Position numbers and translations under genes: made by a program. A DNA stretch of 32,581 nucleotides from Candidatus Rokubacteria bacterium 13_1_40CM_68_15 (GTDB taxonomy: Bacteria; Methylomirabilota; Methylomirabilia; Rokubacteriales; CSP1-6), in contig MNEG01000045.1 of the NCBI GenBank assembly GCA_001917585.1, positions 1-32,581 of the forward strand, in the 5' to 3' direction. The notes beneath the pieces were generated by a model, which saw nothing but the letters and a program-made list of their open reading frames with translations, had not been told where the DNA came from and searched no databases. Positions 15,655 through 24,337 of this stretch are shown piece by piece. Each line of letters begins with the position of its first letter. The stretch's first letter is position 1.

Positions 15655-16539
15655 CTATCGCCGGTACCAGGGCATGGCGATCGCCGAGACCTGGCGCATC
15701 AGGAAGTCGAGGACGAGCCCGAGGATGCCGATGAGGACCATGCCGAGCAGGATGTAGTCGCTGCGGAAGAGAGTCCGCGCGTTGTTGATCATGAATCCAA
15801 GCCCGGTCGGCGCCGCCACCAGCTCGCCGGCCACTAGCGCCATCCATCCGATGCCGAGCCCGACGCGGAGCCCCGTGAAGATGTTCGGGAGTGATGCCGG
15901 GAGCACGACGGTGAGGAAGAGATCGCGCCGGCGGGCGCCGAGGCTCAGGCCTGCGCGGACGAGATAGGTGTCGACGTCCCGGGCGCCGGCCATCGCGTTC
16001 AGCACGATGGGGAAAAACGCGGCCAGGAAGATGATGTACTCGTTCTGCGTGTCGCCGATCCCGAACCACAGGATGCTGAGCGGGATCCAGGCCAGCGGCG
16101 GGATCGGACGGATGAACTCCAGCAGCGGATCCACCGAGGCCCGGAAGCCCGCCGACCACCCCATGGCAAGGCCGAGCGGTATGCCGAGGATTGCCCCGAC
16201 GCCGACGGCGACCAGCACGCGGCGCAGGCTGTCGGCGATATGGGTGATCAGCACGCCGCGCGCCATGAGCTCCTGGGCGGCCGAGAACACCGCGGTAGGT
16301 GGCGGCAGCATGACGTCGAGCTGGGGGTTGATGCGGACGCCGAGCGTGCTGACGAGCTCCCACACCACCAGGAACAGCGTCAGCAGCCAGAGATGCACGA
16401 GTCGGTTGGCCACGCGACGCCACGCGGGCGGGGGCGGCGGGATGAGCGTTGCCGCGAGGGCGGCGGAGTCCTCCGCCACCCGCGCGGCGGCCGACAGATC
16501 GCGCGATGTGCCGCTCGCGTTCAGCTCGACGCGGCTCAC
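15655..16539 (-). CDS. ABC importer permease (SsuC/TauC-like), importer 2
   Basis: A 294-residue permease. A polar N-terminal tail of about 45 residues, with a Pro-rich stretch, is longer than in the other permeases of this window. Hydrophobic segments then span residues 50-285. Conserved parts are [19 protein letters not shown], the cytoplasmic EAA-type loop ([19 protein letters not shown]) and [17 protein letters not shown]. It would form the channel for the ligand of the 16577-17896 binding protein. Confidence 0.88.
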   Translation of the reverse strand: MSRVELNASGTSRDLSAAARVAEDSAALAATLIPPPPPAWRRVANRLVHLWLLTLFLVVWELVSTLGVRINPQLDVMLPPPTAVFSAAQELMARGVLITHIADSLRRVLVAVGVGAILGIPLGLAMGWSAGFRASVDPLLEFIRPIPPLAWIPLSILWFGIGDTQNEYIIFLAAFFPIVLNAMAGARDVDTYLVRAGLSLGARRRDLFLTVVLPASLPNIFTGLRVGLGIGWMALVAGELVAAPTGLGFMINNARTLFRSDYILLGMVLIGILGLVLDFLMRQVSAIAMPWYRR

Positions 16540-16576
16540 GTCACCTCTGGGTGCGGCGGCATGGAGGGCGCCGGCT

Positions 16577-17896
16577 TCACGGCCGGTACGTCCTCCCCAT
16601 GAACGTCCAGGGCTTCTTCAGCTCGCCCGGCTCGGGGAATGGCGCCGGACCCCTGAGGAGATCGGCCGCGTACGGTTTGTACGGCAGGTTGCCGACGCCG
16701 CCCCAGTCCTTCGGCAAGAACGGCGGCCGCTCGGGCGCATTCCAGCCGAGCTTCTCGAACGTCGTTTTCATGTACGAGGTCCGCCGCACGTCCTGCCAGT
16801 TGGCGACGGTCACCTCGCGCTTGGCCGCGCCCGTCTCGTGCGCCCACTTGCTGATGCGGCCTTCCTCCTTCGGCCACACGCCGTTGGCGTCGTCGAACGG
16901 ATAGTAGACGGTCGGCTTCGGCCAGAAGAAGTAGGAGTCCGACATCCGCTTGATGAGGGCCTTGTTCACAGTCGCGTACGGCGGCAGCGCAAACAGCTCG
17001 TTCATGGCCTTCTCGGTGTTGGCCTTGCCCCACAGGATGGCCTCGATGAAGGCGTCGGTGAGGGCCTGCACCACGTCCGGGGCGTTCTCCTCGATCTCCC
17101 GCCGAGTGTAGTAGTAGCCGCTGTAGAGGTAATAGGGGTTCAGCGACTCCAGCCGTCGGCTGGTCTTGAGCACCTCGACCGAGTTGGAGGCGTGCGGCTC
17201 CCAGATCGTGGTCATGTCGATCCCCTTCGGCATGGTGGCCAGCTCGCCGGGCGGCAGGCTGCGCAGCGTGAAGTCCTGATTCTCCTTGAGGCCGAGGTGC
17301 TGGGAGGCCGCGATGAAGCCGAAGTGGTTCGTGGAACCTGTGGTGGTCCCGACCACGGCCGGACGCTTGAGAACCTTCTGATCCTTGAGGTCGGCGAGAC
17401 TCTTGAGCGGCGAGTCGTGCGGTACCAGCGCCTCGTGGGTAATGCCCGGCGTGTGCGTGGCGAGCGCCCGCGTCGGTACGTTGTTGGCGAGCAGCGCGAG
17501 GACGCCGAGCGCTCCCGTGTTGGCGACCTGGATGCGCCCTGGGATGAAGGCCTCGTTGGAGAAGCCGGCGGCCACGAACGTCTGCCATTTCATCTCGAGG
17601 CCGCGCTTCTCAAGCAGCTTCTCGTTCATGAGGATGGTCCCCAGCAGCTCCTCACCCGACCACATCACGATGAAGCCGGCGTTGAGGGGCCACCAGCCCT
17701 TGCCCTGGAGCCACTGCTTGGACTTCGCGGAGATCTGCTCGTAAGGTAGCGGCCAGCCCCACTCCGTGAACTGTTGCTGGGCGATGGCGGCAGGGCCACG
17801 GCCAAGCCCGCCGACGAGAAGCCCGGCGGCGGCATACCCGAGGAACCGGCGACGATCCACGCGATGCGAGGGACCGGTGGGTGTTGAAGGCTCCAT
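16577..17896 (-). CDS. Tat-exported ABC substrate-binding protein, importer 2
   Basis: A 439-residue binding protein with a twin-arginine signal: DRRRFLGYAAAGLL at about residues 14-27, then a short hydrophobic stretch ending near AIAQQ. Tat export means it folds in the cytoplasm, perhaps with a bound ligand or cofactor, before crossing the membrane. The mature part has the periplasmic binding fold of NrtA/SsuA-like proteins (SLADLKDQKV hinge strand, TTIWEPHASNSVEVL) and is about 100 residues longer than the importer 1 protein. An AGAGGAG ribosome-binding site precedes the ATG. It lies 25 bases after the acyl-CoA synthetase gene and before its permease and ATPase. Confidence 0.85.
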   Translation of the reverse strand: MEPSTPTGPSHRVDRRRFLGYAAAGLLVGGLGRGPAAIAQQQFTEWGWPLPYEQISAKSKQWLQGKGWWPLNAGFIVMWSGEELLGTILMNEKLLEKRGLEMKWQTFVAAGFSNEAFIPGRIQVANTGALGVLALLANNVPTRALATHTPGITHEALVPHDSPLKSLADLKDQKVLKRPAVVGTTTGSTNHFGFIAASQHLGLKENQDFTLRSLPPGELATMPKGIDMTTIWEPHASNSVEVLKTSRRLESLNPYYLYSGYYYTRREIEENAPDVVQALTDAFIEAILWGKANTEKAMNELFALPPYATVNKALIKRMSDSYFFWPKPTVYYPFDDANGVWPKEEGRISKWAHETGAAKREVTVANWQDVRRTSYMKTTFEKLGWNAPERPPFLPKDWGGVGNLPYKPYAADLLRGPAPFPEPGELKKPWTFMGRTYRP

Positions 17897-17921
17897 GTCG
17901 TCTCCTCTTCTCAGCGCGAGT

Positions 17922-20012
17922 TCATTTCACAATGCGGAAGTCGGCGATGCTCACGCCGCTTCCTTCGTCCCCCACCATCACAGGATTCAAGTCCAGCGAT
18001 TCGAGCTCGTTCTCCGCCGCTACGCGCGAGACGCGATGCAGGACGTCGGCGAGCGCCGTGACGTCACGCGGCTTCTGGCCGCGGGCGCCGCGTAGCAGCG
18101 GCGACCACCGCGCCTCGAGGATGGCGGCCTGGGCCTCGGCCGCGGAGAGCGGGGCGAGCCGGACCGTGACCTCTCGGAAGATCTCAACGTAGATGCCGCC
18201 CAGCCCGATGACAACCACGGGGCCGAAGATCGGATCGCGCCGGGCGCCCACGAACGCCTCCACCGCACCGCAGACCATCGACTGAACGAGTACGCCGTCG
18301 CCAAAGTGCTCCCTGACCAGGGTCGCCAGCCGCTCGAACGTGCGCAGCAGGTTCGCCTCGTCGGGGATGTCGAGCACGACGCCGCCGGCCTCGCTCTTGT
18401 GCGACAGCGCGCCCCCGCCGATGGCCTTCAGCGTCACCGGATAGCCCAGCGTCTTTGCCGCAGCGCACGCCTCGTCGGCCGTCGTGGCCAGACGCCAGGG
18501 AACGAGCGGCAAACCGTAGCGCTCGAGGAGCCCGGCCTGCGCCCGGAAGCCCTCGGGGAGTGGCGCGACAGCCGGCTGCGGCGACTGCGTGTCGGCCGCG
18601 AGCTTCTTGCTCGTCCGACGGACCTTGGTCCACCACGCGGCCTGGGCGACAGCTTCGACGCAGCGGACGGGATCGGGAAACGCGGGCACGCGGCCGGCCT
18701 GAAGCTTGTCGGTCACGCGCTCGGGCATGCCGATCCACGCTACTGCGAACGGTTTCGGGTGGCGCGCGCGCAGCTCGACGAGCGCATCGGCAAGCTCGTC
18801 CGCCGCGCGCCAGATGAGGTTCACGCTCAGGAGCGCGGCGTGAAACTGTGGCGAGGCCAGCACGTCTTCGAGACAGTCGACCATCAGCCGCGGCCGGAAC
18901 ACCACGGTGGCCGTCATGTCGATCGGGTTGGCGAACGAGGCGTACGCGGGCAGTCGTGTGGCGAGCCGCGCGCGGAGCGCCTCATCGGCGGGCGGGACGC
19001 GCAGTTCCCGATCGTCGCACACGTCGGCCATGAGCACGCCGGTGCCGCCGGAATGGCTCAAGAGCGCGAGGTGATCACCCATCTCCCCCGGCAGCGCGGA
19101 GAAGAGCTTGAGCGCGTCGATGAGCGCCTCAATGGAGCCGACGCGCACCGCGCCGTACTTCGTCATGACGGCGCGATACACCTCGTCGGCGCCCACCAGG
19201 GCCCCCGTGTGCGAGCGAGCCGCCTCCTGGCCCACGGCTGAGCGGCCGACCTTGAGGAGCACGACTGGCTTGCCGGCGGCGAGCGCCCGCCCGAGCGCGG
19301 CGGCCAGCTTGCGTCCGTCGCGCACACCCTCGACGTAGCCGGCGATGACGCGCGTCTGCGGATCGTCGACGAAGTAGTCGCAGAAGTCGGCGAAGTCGAG
19401 ATCCGCCTCGTTGCCGGTGCTGATGAAGTGGCCGACCTTGACGCCGGCCGCGCGCCCAACGGCGACGACCGCCGTGCCCAGGGCGCCGCTCTGGGTGACG
19501 AACGCGATGGGGCCCGGCTCCATCGTCTGGTCGAAGGCCTGGCTGATGGTAGGCACGACGGCGTTCCAGAGGTTCACGCTGCCGACCGAGTTTGGACCGC
19601 AGATCCGGATGCCCCGCTCGTGCGCTACCCGGCGCAGCTCCGCCTGCCGCGCGGCGCCTTCTGGGCCGACCTCGGCGTAGCCGGACGTCAGCACGAGCGC
19701 CACGCCGACCTTGCCGGGCTCGCATTCCTCGAGCGCGCTCACCACGCGCTCCACCGGGACCGAGACGACGAGGAGGTCGACGGGACCCGGCACCGCAGCT
19801 ACGGACGGGTAGCACGTGAGCCCGTCGATCTCGGCCGAGCCCGGATTCACCGGAAAAAGGCGGCCTGGGTAGCCGTACTTCCGAAGGAAGTGTAGCGGCA
19901 AGGCGCCGATCTTCATGCGATCGCTGGAGGCGCCGAGGATGGCAACGCTCTTCGGCATCACCAGCCGCTCGATGGCCGCGCGGGTCGCCGACGGCGCCGA
20001 CACGCCGCTCAC
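17922..20012 (-). CDS. Acyl-CoA synthetase, NDP-forming (acetate-CoA ligase family)
   Basis: A 696-residue fused synthetase. Residues about 15-110 form the CoA-binding Rossmann domain (VAILGASSDRMKIG). Residues 130-300 form a succinyl-CoA-synthetase-like domain with CGPNSVG, FVTQSGALG and ARSHTGALVG, whose His268 fits the phospho-histidine position. Residues about 470-696 are the ATP-grasp domain (YPVTLKAIGGGALSHKSE). It makes an acyl-CoA from a carboxylic acid and ATP, or runs backwards to make ATP. I start it at GTG 20012, overlapping the thiolase-like TGA; the frame continues upstream inside that gene. It provides a second, mechanistically different CoA ligase beside the AMP-forming one at 25952. 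Confidence 0.86.
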   Translation of the reverse strand: MSGVSAPSATRAAIERLVMPKSVAILGASSDRMKIGALPLHFLRKYGYPGRLFPVNPGSAEIDGLTCYPSVAAVPGPVDLLVVSVPVERVVSALEECEPGKVGVALVLTSGYAEVGPEGAARQAELRRVAHERGIRICGPNSVGSVNLWNAVVPTISQAFDQTMEPGPIAFVTQSGALGTAVVAVGRAAGVKVGHFISTGNEADLDFADFCDYFVDDPQTRVIAGYVEGVRDGRKLAAALGRALAAGKPVVLLKVGRSAVGQEAARSHTGALVGADEVYRAVMTKYGAVRVGSIEALIDALKLFSALPGEMGDHLALLSHSGGTGVLMADVCDDRELRVPPADEALRARLATRLPAYASFANPIDMTATVVFRPRLMVDCLEDVLASPQFHAALLSVNLIWRAADELADALVELRARHPKPFAVAWIGMPERVTDKLQAGRVPAFPDPVRCVEAVAQAAWWTKVRRTSKKLAADTQSPQPAVAPLPEGFRAQAGLLERYGLPLVPWRLATTADEACAAAKTLGYPVTLKAIGGGALSHKSEAGGVVLDIPDEANLLRTFERLATLVREHFGDGVLVQSMVCGAVEAFVGARRDPIFGPVVVIGLGGIYVEIFREVTVRLAPLSAAEAQAAILEARWSPLLRGARGQKPRDVTALADVLHRVSRVAAENELESLDLNPVMVGDEGSGVSIADFRIVK

Positions 20013-21142
20013 GCGTCGCTCCCAAGCACGACGGTGGCGTGACCGGAAAAGACCCCACCGAAGGCGTGAGCGACGCCGTGGCGCGCTGCCGGCACCTGGC
20101 GCGCGCCGCACTCGCCGCGGAGCTGCCGCACCGTCTCGACGAGCAGGAAGATCCCGAACATCCCGGGATGGCAGTACGCGAGCCCGCCGCCCGACGTGTT
20201 GACGGGCAACTTGCTACCGGGCCCGGTTCCCGCCTCGATGAGCCGGCCGCCATCGCCCTTGGGACAGAACCCGAGATCTTCGAGGCCGATGATGGTGTTG
20301 ATCGTGAAGGCGTCGTAGATCTGGACGACGTCCATGTCGCAAGGCCCGCGCCCGGCCATCTCCCAGGCGGCAGCACCGCACGCGACCGCCGCCGTCGTCG
20401 TGAAGTCACGCATGGCGGCAATGTGCCGGTGGCTGTGGCTCTCGCCCGTGCCGAGCACATGCACGGGCGTCTTTGGCAGGCGCCGCGCTCGATCCGCCGT
20501 CGTGACCACCACGGCGCCGCCACCATTGCTCACGAGGCAGCAATCGAGCCGGCGGAGCGGGTCGCTCACGAGCGGGGAAGCCAGGACGTCGTTCACTGTG
20601 ATGGGCTCCGGCTTGAGCGCGCTTGGATTCAGCGAGGCCCACTTGCGAGCGGTGACGGCCACCTGTGCCAGTTGCCCACGCGTCGTCCCGTGCTCGTACA
20701 TATGACGCTGGGCGACCAGCGCGTAGCTGGAGATGGGAAACAGCGGGCCGTACGGCCGCTCGTAGGGCAGCGTGTCGGAGCCGGTCACCAGACGGCCGGT
20801 ATCCGAGCGCTGGGTGCTCGCGTACGCGATCACCGCCACCTCGCAGGCGCCCGCCTGGATCGCGCGCATGGCATGGCCGACGTGGGCCACCACGGAGGCG
20901 CCGCCCATGTTGGTCGAGTCGCTCACGCGCGGCTGCACACCAAGATACTCGGCCAGGGTCAGCGAGGGCATCCAGAAGTAGGGTGAGATGGCGAAGACAC
21001 CATCGACGTCGGTTACGCGGAGCCCGGCGTCGGCCAACGCGCGGTGGGTGGCCACCGCCATGACGTCGACGGCGCTCAGCTGGGTCGTCCAGTTCACCTC
21101 AGCCTCGGCCGCGCCGACAATCGCCACCTCCGTGCGCGTCAC
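20009..21142 (-). CDS. Thiolase-like protein (SCP-x/Ltp2 type) without the usual catalytic cysteines
   Basis: A 377-residue thiolase-fold protein. Where a thiolase has its nucleophilic Cys, this one reads TNMGGAS (about residues 77-83). The C-terminal catalytic Cys is also absent; the region reads FGGVFSGHATVVLG. The His of the conserved HPG motif is kept (CHPGMFG, His325), and VQIYDAFTINTIIGLEDLGFCPKGDGG is split here as family motifs VQIYDAFT and LEDLGFCPKGDGG. Thiolase-like proteins of this kind that pair with DUF35 partners include the steroid side-chain retro-aldolase Ltp2, so C-C bond cleavage by aldol chemistry is more likely than thiolysis. The GTG start overlaps the DUF35 gene, which encodes the probable partner. 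Confidence 0.82.
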   Translation of the reverse strand: MTRTEVAIVGAAEAEVNWTTQLSAVDVMAVATHRALADAGLRVTDVDGVFAISPYFWMPSLTLAEYLGVQPRVSDSTNMGGASVVAHVGHAMRAIQAGACEVAVIAYASTQRSDTGRLVTGSDTLPYERPYGPLFPISSYALVAQRHMYEHGTTRGQLAQVAVTARKWASLNPSALKPEPITVNDVLASPLVSDPLRRLDCCLVSNGGGAVVVTTADRARRLPKTPVHVLGTGESHSHRHIAAMRDFTTTAAVACGAAAWEMAGRGPCDMDVVQIYDAFTINTIIGLEDLGFCPKGDGGRLIEAGTGPGSKLPVNTSGGGLAYCHPGMFGIFLLVETVRQLRGECGARQVPAARHGVAHAFGGVFSGHATVVLGSDA

Positions 21143-21555
21143 CCCGCACCTCCCACTGCCGGGCGAAAGAGCGGCACGTAGATGTCCTCGCCGAGGTCCT
21201 CGAAGAGGACGCTCACCGGCATGCCGATCCGCACCGACTCGACGTCGCAGTCGACGACGTTGGCCATCACGCGCGGGCCTTCGGCCAGCTCGACCATGGC
21301 AACCACGTACGGCACGCGGGCGGCGAAGAACGGCTCCGGCGACTGGCGAACGACCGTGAACGTGTAGATGCGGCCGCGGCCGCCGGTGGCCACCCAGTCG
21401 ATGGCGTCGCTGCCGCAGTGTGGACAGTGCGTGCGCGGGTACCAGAAGAGACGCCCGCAGGCCGTGCACCGCGGCAGCCGGAGCACGCCGTCGGCCCCGG
21501 AGCGCCAGTACGCCCGGCCAGGGCCGCGGCTATCGGGCGCGGGGCGTGTCGTCAC
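21139..21555 (-). CDS. DUF35 zinc-ribbon/OB-fold protein
   Basis: A 138-residue protein. The N-terminal rubredoxin-like zinc ribbon has Cys30, Cys33, Cys44 and Cys47 (CTACG and CPHCG), followed by an OB-fold with GRIYTFTVVRQSP and YVVAMVELAEGPRVMANVV. DUF35 proteins bind acyl-CoA or bridge thiolase-like enzymes; in Ltp2 the DUF35 domain completes the active enzyme. The gene is joined to the thiolase-like gene by a GTGA overlap, so a stable complex is likely. The GTG start at 21555 overlaps the CT3 stop. Confidence 0.88.
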   Translation of the reverse strand: MTTRPAPDSRGPGRAYWRSGADGVLRLPRCTACGRLFWYPRTHCPHCGSDAIDWVATGGRGRIYTFTVVRQSPEPFFAARVPYVVAMVELAEGPRVMANVVDCDVESVRIGMPVSVLFEDLGEDIYVPLFRPAVGGAG

Positions 21556-22982
21556 CTCTTCACCAGCACCACCGATCGGATGTGCGGGCGGGCGGCCAGC
21601 TCCTTGAGAAGCGTCAACACGGGCGTGCGTCCCACAGGATAGTCGGTGCGGATCGGACTGGCCTCCATGAGCTTCTGGCAGTGCTCGGGATTGTAGAAGA
21701 CGGCGGTGAGGAGGTCGTCGTCCGACTCGAACGGACCACGCACGCGCCGAACGCGAGGGAGCCCGGGTGGTAGCAGCTCGCCCGGCCGTGCCGTCACTGG
21801 CGTGTCGCTGCCCGGGATCCGGTCGAGGACGACGGGGTCGATGGGCGCCGCCGGCCGGCCGTAGTGGCCCAGCACGTACCGGCGAATCTCGTCGGGGATG
21901 ATCTTGTAGCGCTCACCGTGGATGACGTTGAGCACAGCCTGCGTCATCACGTACTGGGAGAACGGGCTCACCATCACCAGGTATCCGAGGTCCTTCCTCA
22001 CGCGCGCGGTCTCGTGGAGGATTTCGTCCAGACGGTGCTCGAGATTCACCTCGCGGAGCTGCGACATCATGTTCGAGATCATCCCGCCCGGGATCTGGTG
22101 CTCGTAGTAGAACGGGTCGTACTCGGCGATCTGGCCGAGCGGCTTGTCCTCGCGGGCAGCCACGTAGCGGAAGTGCTCGGCCACCTCCGGCAGCCGGTCG
22201 ATGTTGACCGGCACGTCGAACCCGAGGCGCCGCGCGTTCCGCACCGTCCATTCCGTGGGCGGTTCGGAGGCGCCGTGGGCGAGCGCCGACGTTGCCGTGT
22301 GCACGGTGTCGACCCCGCTGCGGATGGCCTCGAGCACCGAGAGGGGCCCCAGGCCGGTCGTGCAGTGGGTGACCAGATGCACGGGCACGGGCCCGCAGGC
22401 CGCCTTGAGGGCCGGGATGATCGTCTTCACGCGGTCGGGCGTGAGGAGCCCGCTGGCGTCCTTGAGGACTACGGCGTCGCCACCCAGCCGGATCGCCTCG
22501 CGTGCCTTCTCGGCGAAATACTCGTCGGTGTGGATCGGGCTCAACGAGTAGACGAGCCACACGAGCACGTAGAGGCCGGCGCCCCGCGCCGCCCGGATCG
22601 CCACTTCGATGTTGCGCATGTCATTGATGGCATCGTACGTGGTGACGTACTTCATCCCGTTGGCGGCGAAGCGCTCCATGGTCAGCTCGACCACGTCGTC
22701 GGGGAACAGCTCGAAGGTGAACACGCTCTGCCCGCGCTCGAGGCCCATGAGCGGCGTTCTGGTGACGACGCGGCTGAGGATCCGCATTCGCTCCCAGGGA
22801 TCTTCGCGAAGGAATCGCACGCAGACATCGAACACGGCACCGCCGACCAGCTCGATGCACTCGAAGCCGGCCTCGTCGAGGATCGGGGCCACCGGCAGCA
22901 TCTGCGCCGTCGTCATGCGCGTCGCCCACAGGCACTGGTGGGCATCGCGGAGCGTGGTGTCGATGACGTTGACCTTGCTCAC
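21552..22982 (-). CDS. Biotin-dependent carboxyltransferase subunit CT3, with a changed metal-ligand motif
   Basis: The third carboxyltransferase paralogue, 476 residues, and the only one encoded beside the biotin carboxylase and carrier. TTLRDAHQCLW (Asp13) and VVLKDASGLL (Lys174) are present. The H-x-H metal motif, which is HSH in CT1 and CT2, reads VTH here: Val204 replaces the first His and His206 remains. The distance from the Lys is 30 residues in all three, so the alignment is secure. VHTA replaces VDTA as in the paralogues. The C-terminus matches CT1. GTG 22982 overlaps the biotin carboxylase stop. It should transfer CO2 to or from a keto-acid-like acceptor, but the missing ligand may change the metal or the reaction. 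Confidence 0.87.
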   Translation of the reverse strand: MSKVNVIDTTLRDAHQCLWATRMTTAQMLPVAPILDEAGFECIELVGGAVFDVCVRFLREDPWERMRILSRVVTRTPLMGLERGQSVFTFELFPDDVVELTMERFAANGMKYVTTYDAINDMRNIEVAIRAARGAGLYVLVWLVYSLSPIHTDEYFAEKAREAIRLGGDAVVLKDASGLLTPDRVKTIIPALKAACGPVPVHLVTHCTTGLGPLSVLEAIRSGVDTVHTATSALAHGASEPPTEWTVRNARRLGFDVPVNIDRLPEVAEHFRYVAAREDKPLGQIAEYDPFYYEHQIPGGMISNMMSQLREVNLEHRLDEILHETARVRKDLGYLVMVSPFSQYVMTQAVLNVIHGERYKIIPDEIRRYVLGHYGRPAAPIDPVVLDRIPGSDTPVTARPGELLPPGLPRVRRVRGPFESDDDLLTAVFYNPEHCQKLMEASPIRTDYPVGRTPVLTLLKELAARPHIRSVVLVKR

Positions 22983-24337
22983 GCGACTCTCCGAGAGGCC
23001 AGCAGCTCCTCCTCGACCCAGCGCGTGTGCACGCGGCCCGATAGGAAGTCTGGGTGCTCGAGCACGCGGCGATGGAACGAGAGCGTGGTGGGCACGCCCT
23101 CCACGTCGAAATCCGCGAGGGCGCGCTTCATGCGATCGATGGCGGCCGGCCGATCGGCGGCCGCCACGATCACCTTGGCGAGCAGCGAGTCGTAGAACGG
23201 CGGCACTGCGGCGCCGGGCGCGACGTGCGTATCGACCCTGACGCCGTCGCCGACTGGTGGCCGCCATTGGGTGACCACGCCGGGTCCGGGCCGGAAATCC
23301 AGCGCTGGATCCTCGGCGTTGACGCGGCACTCGATGGCGTGACCACGCATGCGGATGTCGGCCTGGCTGAGCCCGAGCGGCTCGCCGGCGGCGACTCGGA
23401 GCTGGGTGGTAACGAGGTCGACGCCCGTCAGCATCTCGGTCACCGGGTGCTCGACCTGGATGCGCGTGTTCATCTCGATGAAGTAGAAGCGGCCGCTGGC
23501 CGGCTCCAGCACGAACTCGACGGTGCCGGCGTTGCGATAGCCGATGTGGCGGACGAGGCCCAGCGCCGCCTCGCCCATGGCGGCGCGGAGTGCCGGCATC
23601 ACCGCGGTCGACGGCGCCTCCTCCAGCAGCTTCTGGTGGCGTCGCTGGAGCGAGCAGTCGCGCTCGCCGAAATGGACGCTGGCGCCCTCGGCATCGGCCA
23701 TGACCTGTATCTCCACGTGGCGGACGCGCTCGAGGAAGCGCTCGACGTAGAGCGTGGCATCGCCGAATGCGGCGCGCGCTTCAGCCTGGGCGCCGATGAA
23801 CGCGTCCGGAAGCTCCGATGGCGCGCGGACGACGCGCATGCCCCGGCCGCCGCCGCCCGCCGCTGCCTTCAGGAGCAGCGGATAGCCGATGGGGCGAGCG
23901 ACTACCGCTACCTCGTCCACGGTCGCAACCGGCCGGTCGGAGCCAGGGACCACCGGCACGCCGATTTTCGCGGCAAGCTCGCGGGCCCGGACCTTGTCCC
24001 CCATCTTCTGGATGACCGACGGCGGCGGGCCCACGAAGCAGAGCCCGTGCTCTTGGCACGTCTCCGCGAAGGTCGCGTTCTCGGCGAGGAAGCCGTAACC
24101 CGGATGAACGGCGTCGCAGCCCGTGCCGCGCGCGGTCGTCAGAAGGGCCGGGATGTTGAGGTAGCTCGCGCTGGCCGCTGGCGGCCCGATGCAGACGGCG
24201 CGGTCCGCCAGCCGCGTGTGGACGGCCTCGCGGTCCGCCGTCGAGCACACCGCGACGGTCTCCAGCCCGAGCTGCCGGCAGGCGCGGATGACGCGAACCG
24301 CGATCTCACCACGGTTGGCGACGAGAACGCGCTTCAC
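22979..24337 (-). CDS. accC: Biotin carboxylase
   Basis: A 452-residue biotin carboxylase, the normal length for a stand-alone subunit. It uses ATP and bicarbonate to carboxylate biotin on the carrier protein. Domain order is an N-terminal domain (RVLVANRGEIAVRVIRAC), ATP-grasp with glycine-rich KAAAGGGGRGM (about residues 157-167), ERDCSLQRRHQKLLEEAPS (226-243) and EMNTRIQVEHPVTEM (288-302) with the metal-binding Glu and catalytic Arg. The GTG at 24337 overlaps the carrier-protein stop, and its own TGA overlaps the CT3 start. The gene symbol reflects the family; the enzyme belongs here to a keto-acid-type carboxylase, not necessarily acetyl-CoA carboxylase. Confidence 0.92.
   Translation of the reverse strand: MKRVLVANRGEIAVRVIRACRQLGLETVAVCSTADREAVHTRLADRAVCIGPPAASASYLNIPALLTTARGTGCDAVHPGYGFLAENATFAETCQEHGLCFVGPPPSVIQKMGDKVRARELAAKIGVPVVPGSDRPVATVDEVAVVARPIGYPLLLKAAAGGGGRGMRVVRAPSELPDAFIGAQAEARAAFGDATLYVERFLERVRHVEIQVMADAEGASVHFGERDCSLQRRHQKLLEEAPSTAVMPALRAAMGEAALGLVRHIGYRNAGTVEFVLEPASGRFYFIEMNTRIQVEHPVTEMLTGVDLVTTQLRVAAGEPLGLSQADIRMRGHAIECRVNAEDPALDFRPGPGVVTQWRPPVGDGVRVDTHVAPGAAVPPFYDSLLAKVIVAAADRPAAIDRMKRALADFDVEGVPTTLSFHRRVLEHPDFLSGRVHTRWVEEELLASRRVA

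Noticed and set aside
13922-15757. A 611-codon plus-strand open frame
   Set aside because: It runs out of frame across CT2 and the SDR, then antisense to the importer 2 ATPase. Both overlapped genes have full sets of family motifs.
15968-17749. A 593-codon plus-strand open frame
   Set aside because: It is antisense to the importer 2 permease and Tat binding protein genes and shows no domain.
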